Made by a program: the position numbers and the translations under genes. From Streptomyces fumigatiscleroticus (GTDB lineage: Bacteria > Actinomycetota > Actinomycetes > Streptomycetales > Streptomycetaceae), in NCBI RefSeq assembly GCF_014647975.1, contig NZ_BMQF01000008.1, forward strand, positions 124,001 to 188,000: a stretch of 64,000 nucleotides of DNA, given 5' to 3'. The notes below the pieces were generated by a model. It had not been told where the DNA came from, did not search any database, and worked only from the letters and a program-made list of their open reading frames with translations. Numbering within the stretch: position 1 is the first letter of the stretch; each line of letters starts with the position of its first letter. This document shows positions 16,397 to 26,479 of this stretch, one piece after another.

Positions 16397-19300
16397 TCAG
16401 TTCTCCGCGGCTCCGGGTGGGCGGCCGGTCCCCGGTGTGGTGCTGTCGATCAGGTCCAGCAGGCGCCGCGGCTCGTCTTCGCCGCCGAGGCGCGCCATCG
16501 CGTAGCGGTAGAAGAGGGCGTCGGCATAGACGCCGCCGGCGCTGTCGTGCGGAAGGTCGCTCGTCCACTGGTCGACCATCCGCCACATCGCGTGGCGGTC
16601 CAGCTCCGGCCAGCGGTCGCTGACGACCGACCAGAGCGGGCCGCGCTCCTTGGAGTCACCGACGAGCCGGTGGACCTCGGACGCCCACCGCGGGATCAGC
16701 TCGGCCGGAAGAAGGACAGCGATGTCGGCCAGCGCATGGTGGAGGAAGTCGTTGGTCTGCCAGCCCAGGCGTTGACAGAGCTCGAACGCCCGGTCGTACT
16801 CCCCGCATACCGCGTAACAGCTCGCCAGGGCGGCTCGGAGCGACACGCGGGCGGTGGTGGAACGGATGTCGGTACCGCGCGTCAGAGACAACACGGCGTC
16901 CAGCTCGGCACGGTCCAGCAAGGGAGCGAGGGGCTGAAGGCGGTACGCCCAGTCGTCGAGGCGCTGGTGCCCGTCGTCGCTCCACGGGCCGTAGTGGGTG
17001 CGCTCCACTCCCTCCAGGAAACCGCCGTCGAAGAGGAGCTCCTTGATCTCGGGCCGGGCTCGGGGGGCCAGCAGCCGGGCGAAGAAGGGCGCCCAGTCCC
17101 CGGTGCCGCGGACCAGCCACGGGCCCTGCGCGGAAAAGCCCCGGTCACGCAGGGAAACCTCCGACTCCAGCGTCTCCCGCCTGAGGTCGGCCAGGACCGC
17201 CAGAATCTCCGTGCGGACCCTTTCGTAGCCCGCTCCCGAAGGCAGGTGGGTGCCTGCGGCCAGCAGAGTGAGCCGCGCCCAGGGGTCAAAAACGCCGCCG
17301 GCCAGTTCGAGCAGGTGCGGTACCTTCGACTCGGGCAGGGTCGAGGCGATGCCGTAGGCGAAGTCGAGGAACTGCTGCGGCGTGCCGGTCGGGGCGCCGT
17401 CTGCCGGGAGCTCCGCCCGGGGGCGCGGACCGACCGGGCAGCGCTGCACACCACTCTCGTACACCGGCCGGATGCCGGGGCCGAGGAGGCTCAGGTCCTC
17501 CCACCAGACCTCAACGGACGATGACCGCCCGTTCGCCTGGTGCCCGCTGTCCGGCAGGAAGTGTTCCAGCAACCACCGCACCTCACAGGGCATCCCCTGC
17601 GGTTCCGCCTGGCCGTACACGCAGGCCAGGGCGCGCGCCGCCTGTTCGGGGCCGAAGGAGGCCAGCCGGGGCAGGACGTACCGGCGTGGCGGGTACGACG
17701 AGCGGCGGCCCGGATCGGGGCTGGTGAGGGTGAGCGCCCGTTCGGTCTCGGTGCGGGTCAGGCCGGGGGCGAGCCCCTGGATCCAGCCGTCGTCCGCGTC
17801 GAAGGCGCCCGCTTCGACGAGGTCGAGGACTCGCCCGGTGTACCCGGCGGCCGCGAGCGCGGGGGCGTAGACATGCGCGATGTCCCACCATCGGCCGGCT
17901 CCGCCCCAGCGCCGTTCGGTGAAGTGGTCGGTGTGGGCGAAGACCTCCTCCGCCCACATCCGTCGCTCCTCGCCCTGAAGCGCGGGAAGCAGCTGGATCA
18001 GCGCGCGGGTGCGGGCGTCGTCCGTCATGCGCTCGGCTATCCGCTCGGCGGCCCAGGCCGCGTAGCGCTCGGGGACGACGCTCATCAGGCCGTCGTAGTT
18101 GAGGTCGACGGAGATCATTCTCCGCAGGTCGAAGTCCATGCCCCGCCTGTCGTCGGTGGCCAGCGCCACGTACAGGATCTCGCCCCGTATCCGCTCGCCG
18201 AGCCAGCGGGCGCCCGCCGCGTAGCCGTGGCCGTCCACATCGCCGTTGCCCCAGAGGAAGAGGGAGGGGCGGCCGGTGGTCGCGCCGTCCAGCGCCGCGA
18301 TCAGCACTTCGGCGGGCCCGTAGACGCCCGTGGGATCGTCGGCGTACGAGGCGAGCCGGTCCTCGGAGAAGCGGGCGGTGACCCAGTCGGGCAGTCGCCC
18401 GTACGGCGTCGGCGGCCAGAGTTCCTCGGCCCGTCGCCGGGTGACGTGCTTGGTCAGGTGGCAGACCGCGTAGGTGACGTCCCAGCCCTGAACCGCCTCC
18501 CGCAGGACCGTGCGGAGCGCCGCACGGGCCTGCTCGGCGGGCAGGTCCGGGATCAGCTCGCCCAGCGCCCATACGCGGACGAACGCCCGGTGCTCGTGCT
18601 GCCGGGGCCGCCCCTGTTCGTCGCGGGCGGGGCGCTCGGCCAGCCAGTCGGCCTCCGCCACGGCATCGAGCGGGCGGCCGAGTTCGAGCAGGCGGCGGGT
18701 GTACGCCGCTGTCGCCTCGGCGAGTTCCTCCGGATACCGGTGGTCCAGTCGTACCAGCAGGCGGCGCAGCTCGGGCAGGTCCTCCTCCCCGGCCAGGGGG
18801 GCCAGGTGCGCGAAGCCGGTCACACAGTCGTAGCCGCGCGGGGTCTCCAGGCTCGCGAGATACGCCATGGCACGGCCGCGCCGCCACAGGCCGTGACGTA
18901 CGAGCTGGGCGGCGAGGGCGGGGGTCATCTCGTCGGACAGGGCGGTGCGTTCGCCGGCCAGGACGGCCGCGCACATGACCTGTTCGGGCAGGCGGGGCAG
19001 GGGCCGGCCGGCCTGGAAGGCCGACTGGTCGGCGCGGCGGGCGGCCGCGGCGACCCGGGCGACGTCGCGGCGGTAGCCGTCGATGTCGTCGTCGGTCGCC
19101 TCCCGTACCCGGCGCCAGCGGGGATCCACCAGACGCAGGGCGTCGGTGAAGTACTCGGGGGCGTCGGCCGCGTCCGGCTCGGTGCCGGACGCGGGGTCCG
19201 GGACCAGGTGCTGGACGAGGTGGCGGGTGAGGTAGCGGGGAACGCCGGCGGGCGCGAGACCGCCGTCCCACAGACCGTCCAGGATCTCCCGGCCCCAGTC

Positions 19301-21138
19301 GGTGAACGCCTGCCGGTGCGGGTCCAGTTCGTCGCTGTCCCGCAGCTGCCGGACCCGCGCTTCCGCCAGCAGCGGGTGGGCGAGGGCGACGGTGGCCCGT
19401 TCGGGGCCGGGCAGCGTGAACCGGTCGAGGAGGCCGAGTGCCGACCTCACCCGGTCGCCGCTCACCTCGGCGTCGAGCACCCGGCTCGCCAGCAGGCGCA
19501 GTTCGCCCTCGGACAGTGGTCCGCGGGCCAGAGCCAGCAGGCTGTACAGGCAGCGCGCGTCGTCGACGCGGCCGGTGGACGCCGTGTCGTCCCAGAGCCG
19601 GCTCTGCTCCCGCCACCAGCGCTCCATGAACCCTTCGAGTCCCGGACGGGCGTGCCGGACGCGGGTGATCCAGCGGTCCAGGTCCTGCCCGGGCTGCGAC
19701 CGGAGGTCCTGGAGATACAGGGCGGTGGTCACCGGATCGCCGCGGGTGAGCCGCCACAGGTGGGGCGCGGCGGCCTCCGGGGCGTCGGTGGCCGGCCCGC
19801 GCGGCCGGGCAGGGCCTGGCGGAGCAGCTCGCTGACGGCGTCCTCGTCGAGAGCGGTGAGGACCGTCGACGCGTTGTCGGTGTCCAGTTCCAGGGCGCGC
19901 AGCCAGTCGTGGGCGGTGGGCAGCTGCCGGGTGCGGCGGGCGGTGAGCACGATGCGTACGCGTTCGCCGGGGCCGCGCGGCAGGTACAAGGCGTTGGGCC
20001 GCCGCCATCCGTCGGCCTCGTCCAGCGCGTCGACCAGGACCAGCAGGGTGTTTCCGGCCGGTGCGGGCCGGGTGAGCAGCTGTGACAGCGTGTCCCGCAG
20101 GGTTTCGACGCCCGCTGTCGGGTCGTAGGGGTGGTCGTGGACACGGGCCACCCCGTGCAGCAGCGCCTTGACCACCGGGCCGACTCCGGCGGAGTCGTAG
20201 CGCAGGCTGACCGGGAAGAACACGATGTGCGTCGCCGGGGCCGCCGGGTCCGCCGCCGGGTGCGCGCGCTGGGCCAGGGACTCGGCCCAGCGGGTGAGCA
20301 GGGTGCTCTTGCCGGTGCCCGCGCCGCCGGTGACCAGGTGATAGGGGGAGGCGTCCGAATCGGCCAGCCAGGCGTCCAGCGCGGCGAGTTCGTCCCTGCG
20401 TCCCGCGAAGGGCAGCCTGCCGCCGGGACCGTTGAGATGCGTGTCGAGGAAGTCGGCGACCAGGGTCCGGTGGGGACTGCCGGGGTCGCCGGCGAGCACC
20501 TCCAGCGGGGGGCGGGCAGGGGCGAGCCGGGGCCAGCGGCTGACGATGTCCTGGACGAGACAGGCGTAGACGGTGCCGCCCGTCGCGCGCGTCGGATCGG
20601 CGTCCTCGGGCTGCATCCAGCGCACGACCCCCACGACCACCGGACCGGCGAGGGTACCGGCCAGCACCGGCCCTCCGCTGAATCCCCGCGGCCGCAGCCC
20701 GGCCGCGACCTGGAACGAGAACAGCTGCACGACCGGCTCGCCGTCGTGGATCGACGTGTGCGGCACGACGATCTCCGCGGGCATGGTCTGCGGCTCGACC
20801 GTCGAGGGATTGCGGACGGCCCAGCCGAGGGCCTCCACCCTGGTGCCCTTCGCCGCGTCGGCGGAGCTGCCGAGCTCCAGCGGATGCCAGCCGTCGGGCA
20901 GCTCGTGGGCGGGGTCCAGGGAGAGGAGCGCGACATCGAGGCGGGCGTCGTGGTCGACGTACGCCGCGCTCAGCAGGGTGTCCGTGCCCAGCCGCACGGT
21001 GAACGGCCCGTCGGCCGGTTTCCCGCCGGGGTCGGTGAGGCTGTGCCAGCAGGTGATCAGCGTGCGCCGGTCGACGGCGAAGGCCGTGCCCCCGGCAAGA
21101 CCGGCGTCGACCAGTTCACCGACGGCGGGCCGGCTCAT
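16397..21138 (-). pseudogene. Trypsin-like protease / NACHT-type STAND ATPase, frameshifted
   Basis: One long gene of about 1,580 codons split by a frameshift near 19790-19800. The first 448 residues hold a trypsin-like protease (His32 in CWHSL, Asp68 in RLDVALL, Ser154 in GFSGGPVL) followed by a P-loop ATPase: Walker A GGAGTGKST at 271-279 and Walker B with LVLVDALDEAD near 365-375, as in NACHT/STAND proteins. The remaining ~1,130 residues continue in another frame from TDAPEAAAPHLWRLTRG to the stop at 16397 as a long helical-repeat-like region without recognised domains. Codon bias stays strong on both sides, so the break is recent, or a sequencing error. The start codon overlaps the stop of the Trypco1 gene (ATGA). 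Such cassettes are predicted signal-dependent conflict or defence systems. Confidence 0.8.
19785..19810 (-). other. Frameshift site in the protease-ATPase gene
   Basis: Reading passes from ...SELLRQALPG in the upstream frame to ...TDAPEAAAPHLW in the frame shifted by -1 (equivalent to one missing base) within a G/C-only run. No classical slippery heptamer aligned with the zero frame is seen, so an indel is more likely than programmed slippage. Confidence 0.65.
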
Positions 21139-21554
21139 GACGGACCGGGGTCACGGCCGGGAACGCGCGACCAGGTGAGGGACACCTGAAACGTGGCTCC
21201 ACTGGACACCTTGGAGATGAGGACGCCGCTCTCCGCCTCCAGGCTGACGGAGAACTCCAGGCCCACCTCACCGAGCGACCACCCGGCGGCCGGGCGCTCG
21301 GTGAGCCGCTGCTCCAGCGAGGAGCGGATCCGCTCCGCCACGGAGCCGATGGCCGCCCCCAGTTCCTCGGCCCGCGCCTGGAACCGCTCGGCCAGAGTCC
21401 GTCCCGCACCCAGGTCGCCGGCGCGACGTGGATCGGGCCGCACCTCCACCCGGATCTCAGCGGCGTCGTCACGTGGAGCGCGGGCCGCCGATCGCGGTGA
21501 CCCCGCCGGCTTCTCCGGCGGCAGTGATGCCGCAGCAGCGTCAATGCGTGTCAT
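21135..21554 (-). CDS. Trypco1 (CU044_2847-type) trypsin-co-occurring protein
   Basis: 139-residue protein whose second half matches the Trypco1 family: LAERFQARAEELGAAIGSVA, then GWSLGEVGLEFSVSLEAESG and the terminal beta strands VLISKVSSGATFQVSLTW. The N-terminal 40 residues are Ala/Pro-rich and probably disordered. The family is named for its constant genomic association with trypsin-like or NACHT proteins, and comparative genomics proposes it as a regulatory or sensor partner in NTP-dependent conflict systems. Here it is the first gene of the pair, and its TGA overlaps the ATG of the protease-ATPase by four bases, implying translational coupling. ATG 21554 has a close ggggag motif. Confidence 0.82.
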   Translation of the reverse strand: MTRIDAAAASLPPEKPAGSPRSAARAPRDDAAEIRVEVRPDPRRAGDLGAGRTLAERFQARAEELGAAIGSVAERIRSSLEQRLTERPAAGWSLGEVGLEFSVSLEAESGVLISKVSSGATFQVSLTWSRVPGRDPGPS

Positions 21555-22035
21555 GGCTCCCCCGGTGCCGGCCCCGGAACACGCCTTGCGGACGCGTCTT
21601 CCTCGGAGTTCCAGGGTTTCAGCGCAGAACGTTCGGCAACAACCGCCGGAATGCGATGTCGTACCCCACACCGCCGATCGCCCGAGCCGCGAAGTCCTCC
21701 CGTCGTATCCGTTCCGCCCACGACGGCTTACCCGTGGGCGCCGGGCGGCAGACGGCGCGGGAGGCAGATCGCCTTGATCTCCTCCTTCGCCGTGGAGGAC
21801 CTGTGTCGAGGGACAGCGGCGGTCCGTACCACGGGAACGACCTGCTGGGCGGCCGGGCCGTCGGGCACGATGACCGCCGGTGCCGCCACCACGGCACCGT
21901 CACCGCCACGGACCGGAGCGGCGAGCCGAGGGCGTCCTCGTGGGAGCCGGCGGGGCCATGGCCGCTTCCCGGTGTGTCTCCCTCGCGTCTCCGCAGCTAC
22001 TGCGCGAGAGCGCCGTCAGCCGCGGGAGCGCCGTA
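21555..22035. other. Gene-free stretch upstream of the Trypco1 cassette
   Basis: No complete gene. A minus-strand frame from about 21735 down to a stop at 21622 (reading WAERIRREDFAARAIGGVGY, then DIAFRRLLPNVLR) has some coding bias and may be a small remnant. The rest has no consistent frame. Confidence 0.4.
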
Positions 22036-22620
22036 TCACTTGCTGACCGCGAAGCGCATCAGGGCGTGCTCGTCCCCCTGCTTTATCTTCCCCGTGACGT
22101 TGATCACTTCCAGTTTCCACGCGTCGCCCACTCGCACCGCCTTGGCCACGGCACAGGCGTTGTCCTGGGTCAGCAGGCTGGGCCAGATGTCGGCGACCTG
22201 CTGGGAGCTTCCTCCGGTGGCGTCGTAGACCTTGAAGCTGATGTTGCGCGCCTTCTGGAAGGAACTGCCCTTCTTGAAGGCGGCGGCGACGAACACGACG
22301 GAGGTGATGTTGCGCGGGACGCGTGCGAACTCGACCGTGACGGTCTCGTCGTCGCCGTCCCCGCGGCCGGTCTGGTTGTCGCCGCTGTGCACCAGCGAGC
22401 CGTTGCCCATGGGGTCCAGCGAGTCGAGGCCGGCCAAGCGCACCGGGTCACCGCCCTGCATGGCGATGGCGATCAGGTCGAGGTCCGTCCCGGCGTTGCG
22501 GCGCAGCAGACCCATCACACCACCGCTGCTTCCGGCCGTGGGGTCCCAGGACACACCGATGGAGAGATGAGTCACTCCGTCCAGGTCCGCCGGACCGTCT
22601 TCCTTGGTAAGCGTGATCAT
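22036..22620 (-). CDS. TerD-family calcium-binding stress protein
   Basis: 194-residue TerD/TerE-type protein. Family features are the N-terminal DGVTHLSIGVSWDP, the core DLDLIAIAM strand, and acidic Ca2+-binding positions in SGDNQTGRGDGDDETVTVEF followed by RVPRNITSVVFVAAAF. TerD proteins occur in multiple copies in Streptomyces and are linked to tellurite, phage and membrane-stress responses and to differentiation. The start ATG 22620 follows agaagg. It is a single gene, not part of a full ter operon here. Confidence 0.93.
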   Translation of the reverse strand: MITLTKEDGPADLDGVTHLSIGVSWDPTAGSSGGVMGLLRRNAGTDLDLIAIAMQGGDPVRLAGLDSLDPMGNGSLVHSGDNQTGRGDGDDETVTVEFARVPRNITSVVFVAAAFKKGSSFQKARNISFKVYDATGGSSQQVADIWPSLLTQDNACAVAKAVRVGDAWKLEVINVTGKIKQGDEHALMRFAVSK

Positions 22621-22768
22621 GCGTGCACCATCCTTCTGATCAAGGGACTACTACACGGCAGAGTGTGCCTGACGCCTTCGCGGTTCCACGCGGCGGGGAA
22701 CTGCCTCGAGTGACCGCACTTCCCGCGGGCATCCGTACAACCGGATCAAGGACAACGGAAGGGCGGAC

Positions 22769-23032
22769 ATGGAGATCTCCGGCATCATCAGCGCCATCGT
22801 GATCGGCATCGTCATCGGCGTCCTGGGGCGGCTCGTCGTCCCCGGCCGGCAGCACATCGGCGTTCTGTGGACCATCCTGGTCGGCATCGTGGCCGCCCTC
22901 ATCGGATCGGCGATCGCTTCCGGGCTCGGCGTCGACGACACCAACGGCGTCGACTGGATCGAGTGGCTCATCCAGATCGTTCTCGCGGCGTTCGGTGTCG
23001 CCGCCCTCGACCGGGCCAAGGCCCGCCGCTGA
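22769..23032 (+). CDS. GlsB/YeaQ/YmgE-family stress membrane protein
   Basis: 87-residue membrane protein with three hydrophobic segments. The family pattern is visible: GIISAIVIGIVIGVLGRLVV with the GxLaRlv/PG turn (GRLVVPGRQHIG), then a glycine-rich second helix (TILVGIVAALIGSAIASGLG) and a third helix (IQIVLAAFGVAAL). A perfect ggaaggg Shine-Dalgarno precedes ATG. Homologues respond to general stress; molecular role unknown. It is divergent from TerD, 148 bp apart, so both may share stress control. Confidence 0.92.
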   Translation: MEISGIISAIVIGIVIGVLGRLVVPGRQHIGVLWTILVGIVAALIGSAIASGLGVDDTNGVDWIEWLIQIVLAAFGVAALDRAKARR

Positions 23033-23125
23033 CACCGGCACACCTCACAGGCACCGACGCGACCGAAGGGACGGGGACCGACGGGACGGTGAGAGTGACA
23101 ACGGCTGAAAGGCGGCCGTCTTCCG

Positions 23126-23131
23126 TACCCT
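23126..23131 (+). promoter_or_regulatory. -10 element of leaderless Sir2 transcript
   Basis: TACCCT ends six bases before ATG 23138 and no Shine-Dalgarno is present, matching the leaderless layout. Confidence 0.5.
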
Positions 23132-23137
23132 GGCGGC

Positions 23138-24037
23138 ATGCGCATGCGCCCCACTCTGCACTGGACCCCTGCCGAGGACCTTCCGCCGGGCACCACGGAT
23201 CTGAAGCCGGTCGCCGATGCGCTGAGCACCGGCGGTGTGCTGGTGCTCAGCGGGGCGGGCATCTCCACGGAGTCGGGGATTCCCGACTACCGGGGCGAGG
23301 GCGGGAGCCTGAGCCGGCACACCCCGATGACCTACCAGGACTTCACCGCCGACGCCCAGGCCCGGCGCCGGTACTGGGCGCGCAGCCACCTCGGCTGGCG
23401 TACCTTCGGCCGCGCCCGCCCCAACGCCGGGCACCGGGCCGTGGCCGCGTTCGGGCGGCAGGGCCTGCTCTCGGGCGTGATCACCCAGAACGTCGACGGA
23501 CTGCACCAGGCCGCCGGCAGTGAGGGCGTCGTGGAACTCCACGGCAGCCTGGACCGCGTCGTCTGTCTCTCCTGCGGCGCCCTCGGCCCGCGCCGTGAAC
23601 TCGCCCGGCGGCTGGAGGAGGCCAATCCCGGCTTCGCGCCGGTGGCTGCCGGAATCAACCCGGACGGCGACGCCGACCTCACCGACGAACAGGTCGGGGA
23701 CTTCCGCGTGGTGCCCTGCACGATCTGCGGCGGCATCCTCAAACCGGACGTGGTGTTCTTCGGCGAGAATGTGCCACCGCAGCGGGTCGAGCGCTGCCGC
23801 GAACTGGTTCGTGAGGCGGCCTCGCTGCTGGTTCTGGGCTCCTCGCTGACAGTGATGTCCGGGCTCCGGTTCGTCCGCGAGGCGGCCGGGGCCGGGAAGC
23901 CGGTGCTGATCGTCAACCGGGACCCGACCCGGGGCGACCGGCACGCCGTCACCCGCGTCGCGCTTCCCCTGGGTACGGCCCTCACCACCGTGGCCGGCCG
24001 ACTGGGCATTCCCGTCGACGGCGGGGCGGCGGCCTGA
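23138..24037 (+). CDS. Sir2-family NAD-dependent protein deacylase
   Basis: 299-residue sirtuin that removes acyl groups from lysine using NAD+, giving nicotinamide and O-acyl-ADP-ribose. Visible motifs: GAGIS at 39-43, the TQNVDGLH loop at 116-123, catalytic His135 in ELHGS, a Zn finger from CLSC (143-146) and CTIC (194-197), and GSSLTVMSG plus the terminal VNRD nucleotide segment. The 50-residue insert between the Cys pairs is typical of the larger bacterial class II-like forms. The transcript appears leaderless. A very strong bidirectional hairpin follows. Confidence 0.94.
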   Translation: MRMRPTLHWTPAEDLPPGTTDLKPVADALSTGGVLVLSGAGISTESGIPDYRGEGGSLSRHTPMTYQDFTADAQARRRYWARSHLGWRTFGRARPNAGHRAVAAFGRQGLLSGVITQNVDGLHQAAGSEGVVELHGSLDRVVCLSCGALGPRRELARRLEEANPGFAPVAAGINPDGDADLTDEQVGDFRVVPCTICGGILKPDVVFFGENVPPQRVERCRELVREAASLLVLGSSLTVMSGLRFVREAAGAGKPVLIVNRDPTRGDRHAVTRVALPLGTALTTVAGRLGIPVDGGAAA

Positions 24038-24059
24038 GTGAGGTCGTGACGGCGAATGT

Positions 24060-24101
24060 GACGGTGCCCTGCTCCGGAAGTGTCCGGAGCAGGGCACCGT
24101 C
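24060..24101. terminator. Bidirectional terminator between Sir2 and MFS genes
   Basis: Perfect 19-bp inverted repeat with a 4-nt loop (agtg); arms begin gacggtgccctgctccgg. It lies between two convergent genes and ends both transcripts. Confidence 0.93.
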
Positions 24102-24140
24102 GTACGGCGACGCCTCGCGCGGCGGCGGGGCGCCGGTGGG

Positions 24141-25664
24141 TCAGTGGGCGGCGTTCGGTGCCGCGGAGCCGCCGTGCACGGCGGGCTTCGCGTCGACCAG
24201 GAGGGCGGCGGCGCACCCGGCGAGCAGCATCGCGCCGACCGCGTACCCGATGGCGTGGGTGTAGCCGTGCACCACGCCGGCGGCCATGACCTGCGCCTTG
24301 CGGGAGGGATCGGTGAGGTGGCTGCCGACGTAGGTGGTGGTCGCCGAGGTGGCGATGGTGTTGAGCAGGGCCGTGCCCAGGGAACCGCCGACCTGCTGGG
24401 AGGTGTTGACCATGGCCGAGGTGACACCGGCGTCCTGCGGGCGCACACCGTGCGTCGCCGTGGAGAACACCGGCATGAACGTCAGTCCCATGCCGAGGCC
24501 CATGATGAGCTCGGCGGGCAGGACGTGGGTGGTGTATGCCGTGTCGACGCCGAGCTGGGTCAGGATCAGCAGGCCGCAGGCGGCCAGCAGCATGCCGGGG
24601 ACCATGAGGGCGCGGGCCGGGACACGCGGCAGCAGACGGGCGGAGATCTGCGTGGAGCCGATGATGATGGCGGCGGACATCGGCAGGAACGCGAGTCCCG
24701 TCTTCACCGGCGAGTACCCGAGGATGCCTTGCAGGTAGTAGGTCATGAAGAGGAACAGACCGAACATGCCGATCGTGGCGAGGCCCATCGTGAGGAAGCA
24801 GCCCGCGCGGTTGCGGTCCCGCAGGATGCGCAGCGGCAGCAGCGGCGACTTCGCCCGGGCCTGCCACAGGACGAAGGCCAGCAGCAGCACCGCGCCGCCC
24901 ACGAGCAGGGTCACGACCAGCGAGTCGCCCCAGCCGCGCGGCTCGGCCTCGGAGAAGCCGTAGACGATGGCGACCAGGCCGCCGCAGCCGAGGATCACAC
25001 CGGGCACGTCGAGCCTGGCCTGCTTGTGGCCCGGGCGGTCGTGCAGCAGCATCACCGCGCCGACGACCGCGACGATCGCGATCGGGATGTTGACGTACAG
25101 GCACCAGCGCCAGTTCAGGTAGGACGTGAGGACGCCGCCGAGCAGGAGGCCGATCGCGCCGCCCGCACCGGCCAGCGCCCCGTAGATGCCGAACGCCTTG
25201 CCGCGTTCGCGCGGGTCGGTGAAGGTCGTCGTCATCAGCGACAGCGCGGACGGCGCGAGGACGGCGCCGAAGACGCCCTGCGCGGCGCGGGCGACGAAGA
25301 GCATTCCGGAGCCGGTCGCGGCACCGCCGACCGCCGAGGCGGCGGCGAAGCCGACCAGGCCGATGATGAAGGTGCGCTTGCGGCCGACGAGGTCGGCGAC
25401 CCGGCCGCCGAGCAGCAGCAGGCCACCGAAGGCGAGGGTGTAGGCCGTGATGACCCACTGACGGTTCCCGTCCGACATGCCGAGGTCCTGCTGCGCGGAC
25501 GGCAGCGCGATGTTCACGATGGTCCCGTCCAGGACCACCATGAGCTGGGCCAGGGCGATGACGACCAGGCCCCACCAGCGACGGGGGTCGGGCGTCGTCG
25601 CCGCGTCGGGGGTGTGTGAACCGGGCGCCGTCCGAGTGGCGCCGGCGGATATGGAGTCGCTCAT
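24141..25664 (-). CDS. EmrB/QacA-type MFS drug exporter (DHA2, 14 helices)
   Basis: 507-residue proton-driven multidrug exporter. Motif C of exporters is degenerate but motif A is clear (LLLGGRVADLVGRKRTFIIG), as is the helix-1 signature QLMVVLDGTIVNIALPSAQQ and WRWCLYVNIPIAIVAVVGA at helix 6. About 14 hydrophobic segments are present after a 27-residue polar N-terminus. It is divergent from a MarR regulator, the usual arrangement for ligand-inducible efflux, and the intergenic region carries an 11-bp palindrome. Substrate unknown. Confidence 0.93.
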   Translation of the reverse strand: MSDSISAGATRTAPGSHTPDAATTPDPRRWWGLVVIALAQLMVVLDGTIVNIALPSAQQDLGMSDGNRQWVITAYTLAFGGLLLLGGRVADLVGRKRTFIIGLVGFAAASAVGGAATGSGMLFVARAAQGVFGAVLAPSALSLMTTTFTDPRERGKAFGIYGALAGAGGAIGLLLGGVLTSYLNWRWCLYVNIPIAIVAVVGAVMLLHDRPGHKQARLDVPGVILGCGGLVAIVYGFSEAEPRGWGDSLVVTLLVGGAVLLLAFVLWQARAKSPLLPLRILRDRNRAGCFLTMGLATIGMFGLFLFMTYYLQGILGYSPVKTGLAFLPMSAAIIIGSTQISARLLPRVPARALMVPGMLLAACGLLILTQLGVDTAYTTHVLPAELIMGLGMGLTFMPVFSTATHGVRPQDAGVTSAMVNTSQQVGGSLGTALLNTIATSATTTYVGSHLTDPSRKAQVMAAGVVHGYTHAIGYAVGAMLLAGCAAALLVDAKPAVHGGSAAPNAAH

Positions 25665-25867
25665 GTCGAGGACGTTGCTTCCTTTGGCTCAGGGCGTGCG
25701 CTGCGGGTGGCAGCGTGCGGGCGGTGCACCGTTTCCCGGCCGGTGGAACCGGGGCCGGAAGCACGGCGAAGAGGCAGACGGTGGTGAGGAGGACGCCGGT
25801 GTCCCCCCGGCAGTCCGCGCGCGGCGGGTGTGCCGTGCGCGGTACGCGTCGCTAATCGTCAGTATCA

Positions 25868-25878
25868 CTGATTATCAG
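25868..25878 (+). promoter_or_regulatory. Candidate MarR operator
   Basis: Perfect dyad ctgat-t-atcag in an unusually A/T-rich patch, 8 bases upstream of the regulator's -10 (TACGCT, 25887-25892) and within the divergent MFS/MarR intergenic region. Confidence 0.55.
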
Positions 25879-25898
25879 GTACAGGATACGCTACTGGC

Positions 25899-26453
25899 AT
25901 GACGGACGATGCCGATCTGTCCGGCCTCATCGCACGGAGGCTGGGATATCTGGTCAAACACGCCTACCTGGACGTGTCGGCCTTTCTGGACGACGCCCTG
26001 GCGCCGTTCGGTGTGCATCCGCGGGAACTGGGTGTGCTCTCCGTGATCGCGGCGGACGGAGCCGAACGGTCGCAGAACGAGCTGGCGTCGGCGATCGGCG
26101 TGGACCGCACGACGATGGTGGCCGTCATCGACGACCTGGAGGGCAGAGGTCTGGTGGAGCGCCACCGCAGCCCCCGCGACCGCCGCCGAAACGTGGTGAC
26201 CCTCACGCAGGCCGGTGCCACGCTGCTGCGCGACGCCGACCAGGCGCGCCTGGAGGCCGAGAAGGCGTATCTCGCGCCCCTGGGCGAGGACGCCGCCCGC
26301 GCACTGGCCGACGCGCTGCGCACACTTCACCGAGCCCACGCGGACTTCCGTGCCGGGCTCGCGCCGGCGGGTCCCGCCAAGGAGCACGTACCGGCCTGCG
26401 CCGCGGCCAGGGCCACGCCCGCACGGAAGACCGACGGCACAGCCGGGAACTGA
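25899..26453 (+). CDS. MarR-family regulator of the divergent efflux gene
   Basis: 184-residue winged-helix regulator. The DNA-binding part reads RSQNELASAIGVDRTTMVAV and IDDLEGRGLVERHRSPRDRR followed by the beta-wing VVTLTQAGATLL. The N- and C-terminal helices for dimerisation are present, and the C-terminal 40 residues (Ala/Pro-rich) are an extension. TACGCT ends six bases before ATG and there is no Shine-Dalgarno, so the transcript is probably leaderless. It most likely represses itself and the adjacent MFS exporter. Confidence 0.92.
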   Translation: MTDDADLSGLIARRLGYLVKHAYLDVSAFLDDALAPFGVHPRELGVLSVIAADGAERSQNELASAIGVDRTTMVAVIDDLEGRGLVERHRSPRDRRRNVVTLTQAGATLLRDADQARLEAEKAYLAPLGEDAARALADALRTLHRAHADFRAGLAPAGPAKEHVPACAAARATPARKTDGTAGN

Positions 26454-26479
26454 GCAGAAGGCGCTCGGGGCTCACCCGG

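Noticed and set aside
19795..19830. Programmed -1 frameshift in the protease-ATPase gene
   Set aside because: No X-XXY-YYZ slippery heptamer in the zero frame and no obvious downstream pseudoknot; a simple indel is more economical.
17540..20128. 862-codon plus-strand ORF
   Set aside because: Antisense shadow of the protease-ATPase gene, with Val/Gly/Arg-rich composition typical of reverse-complement reading.
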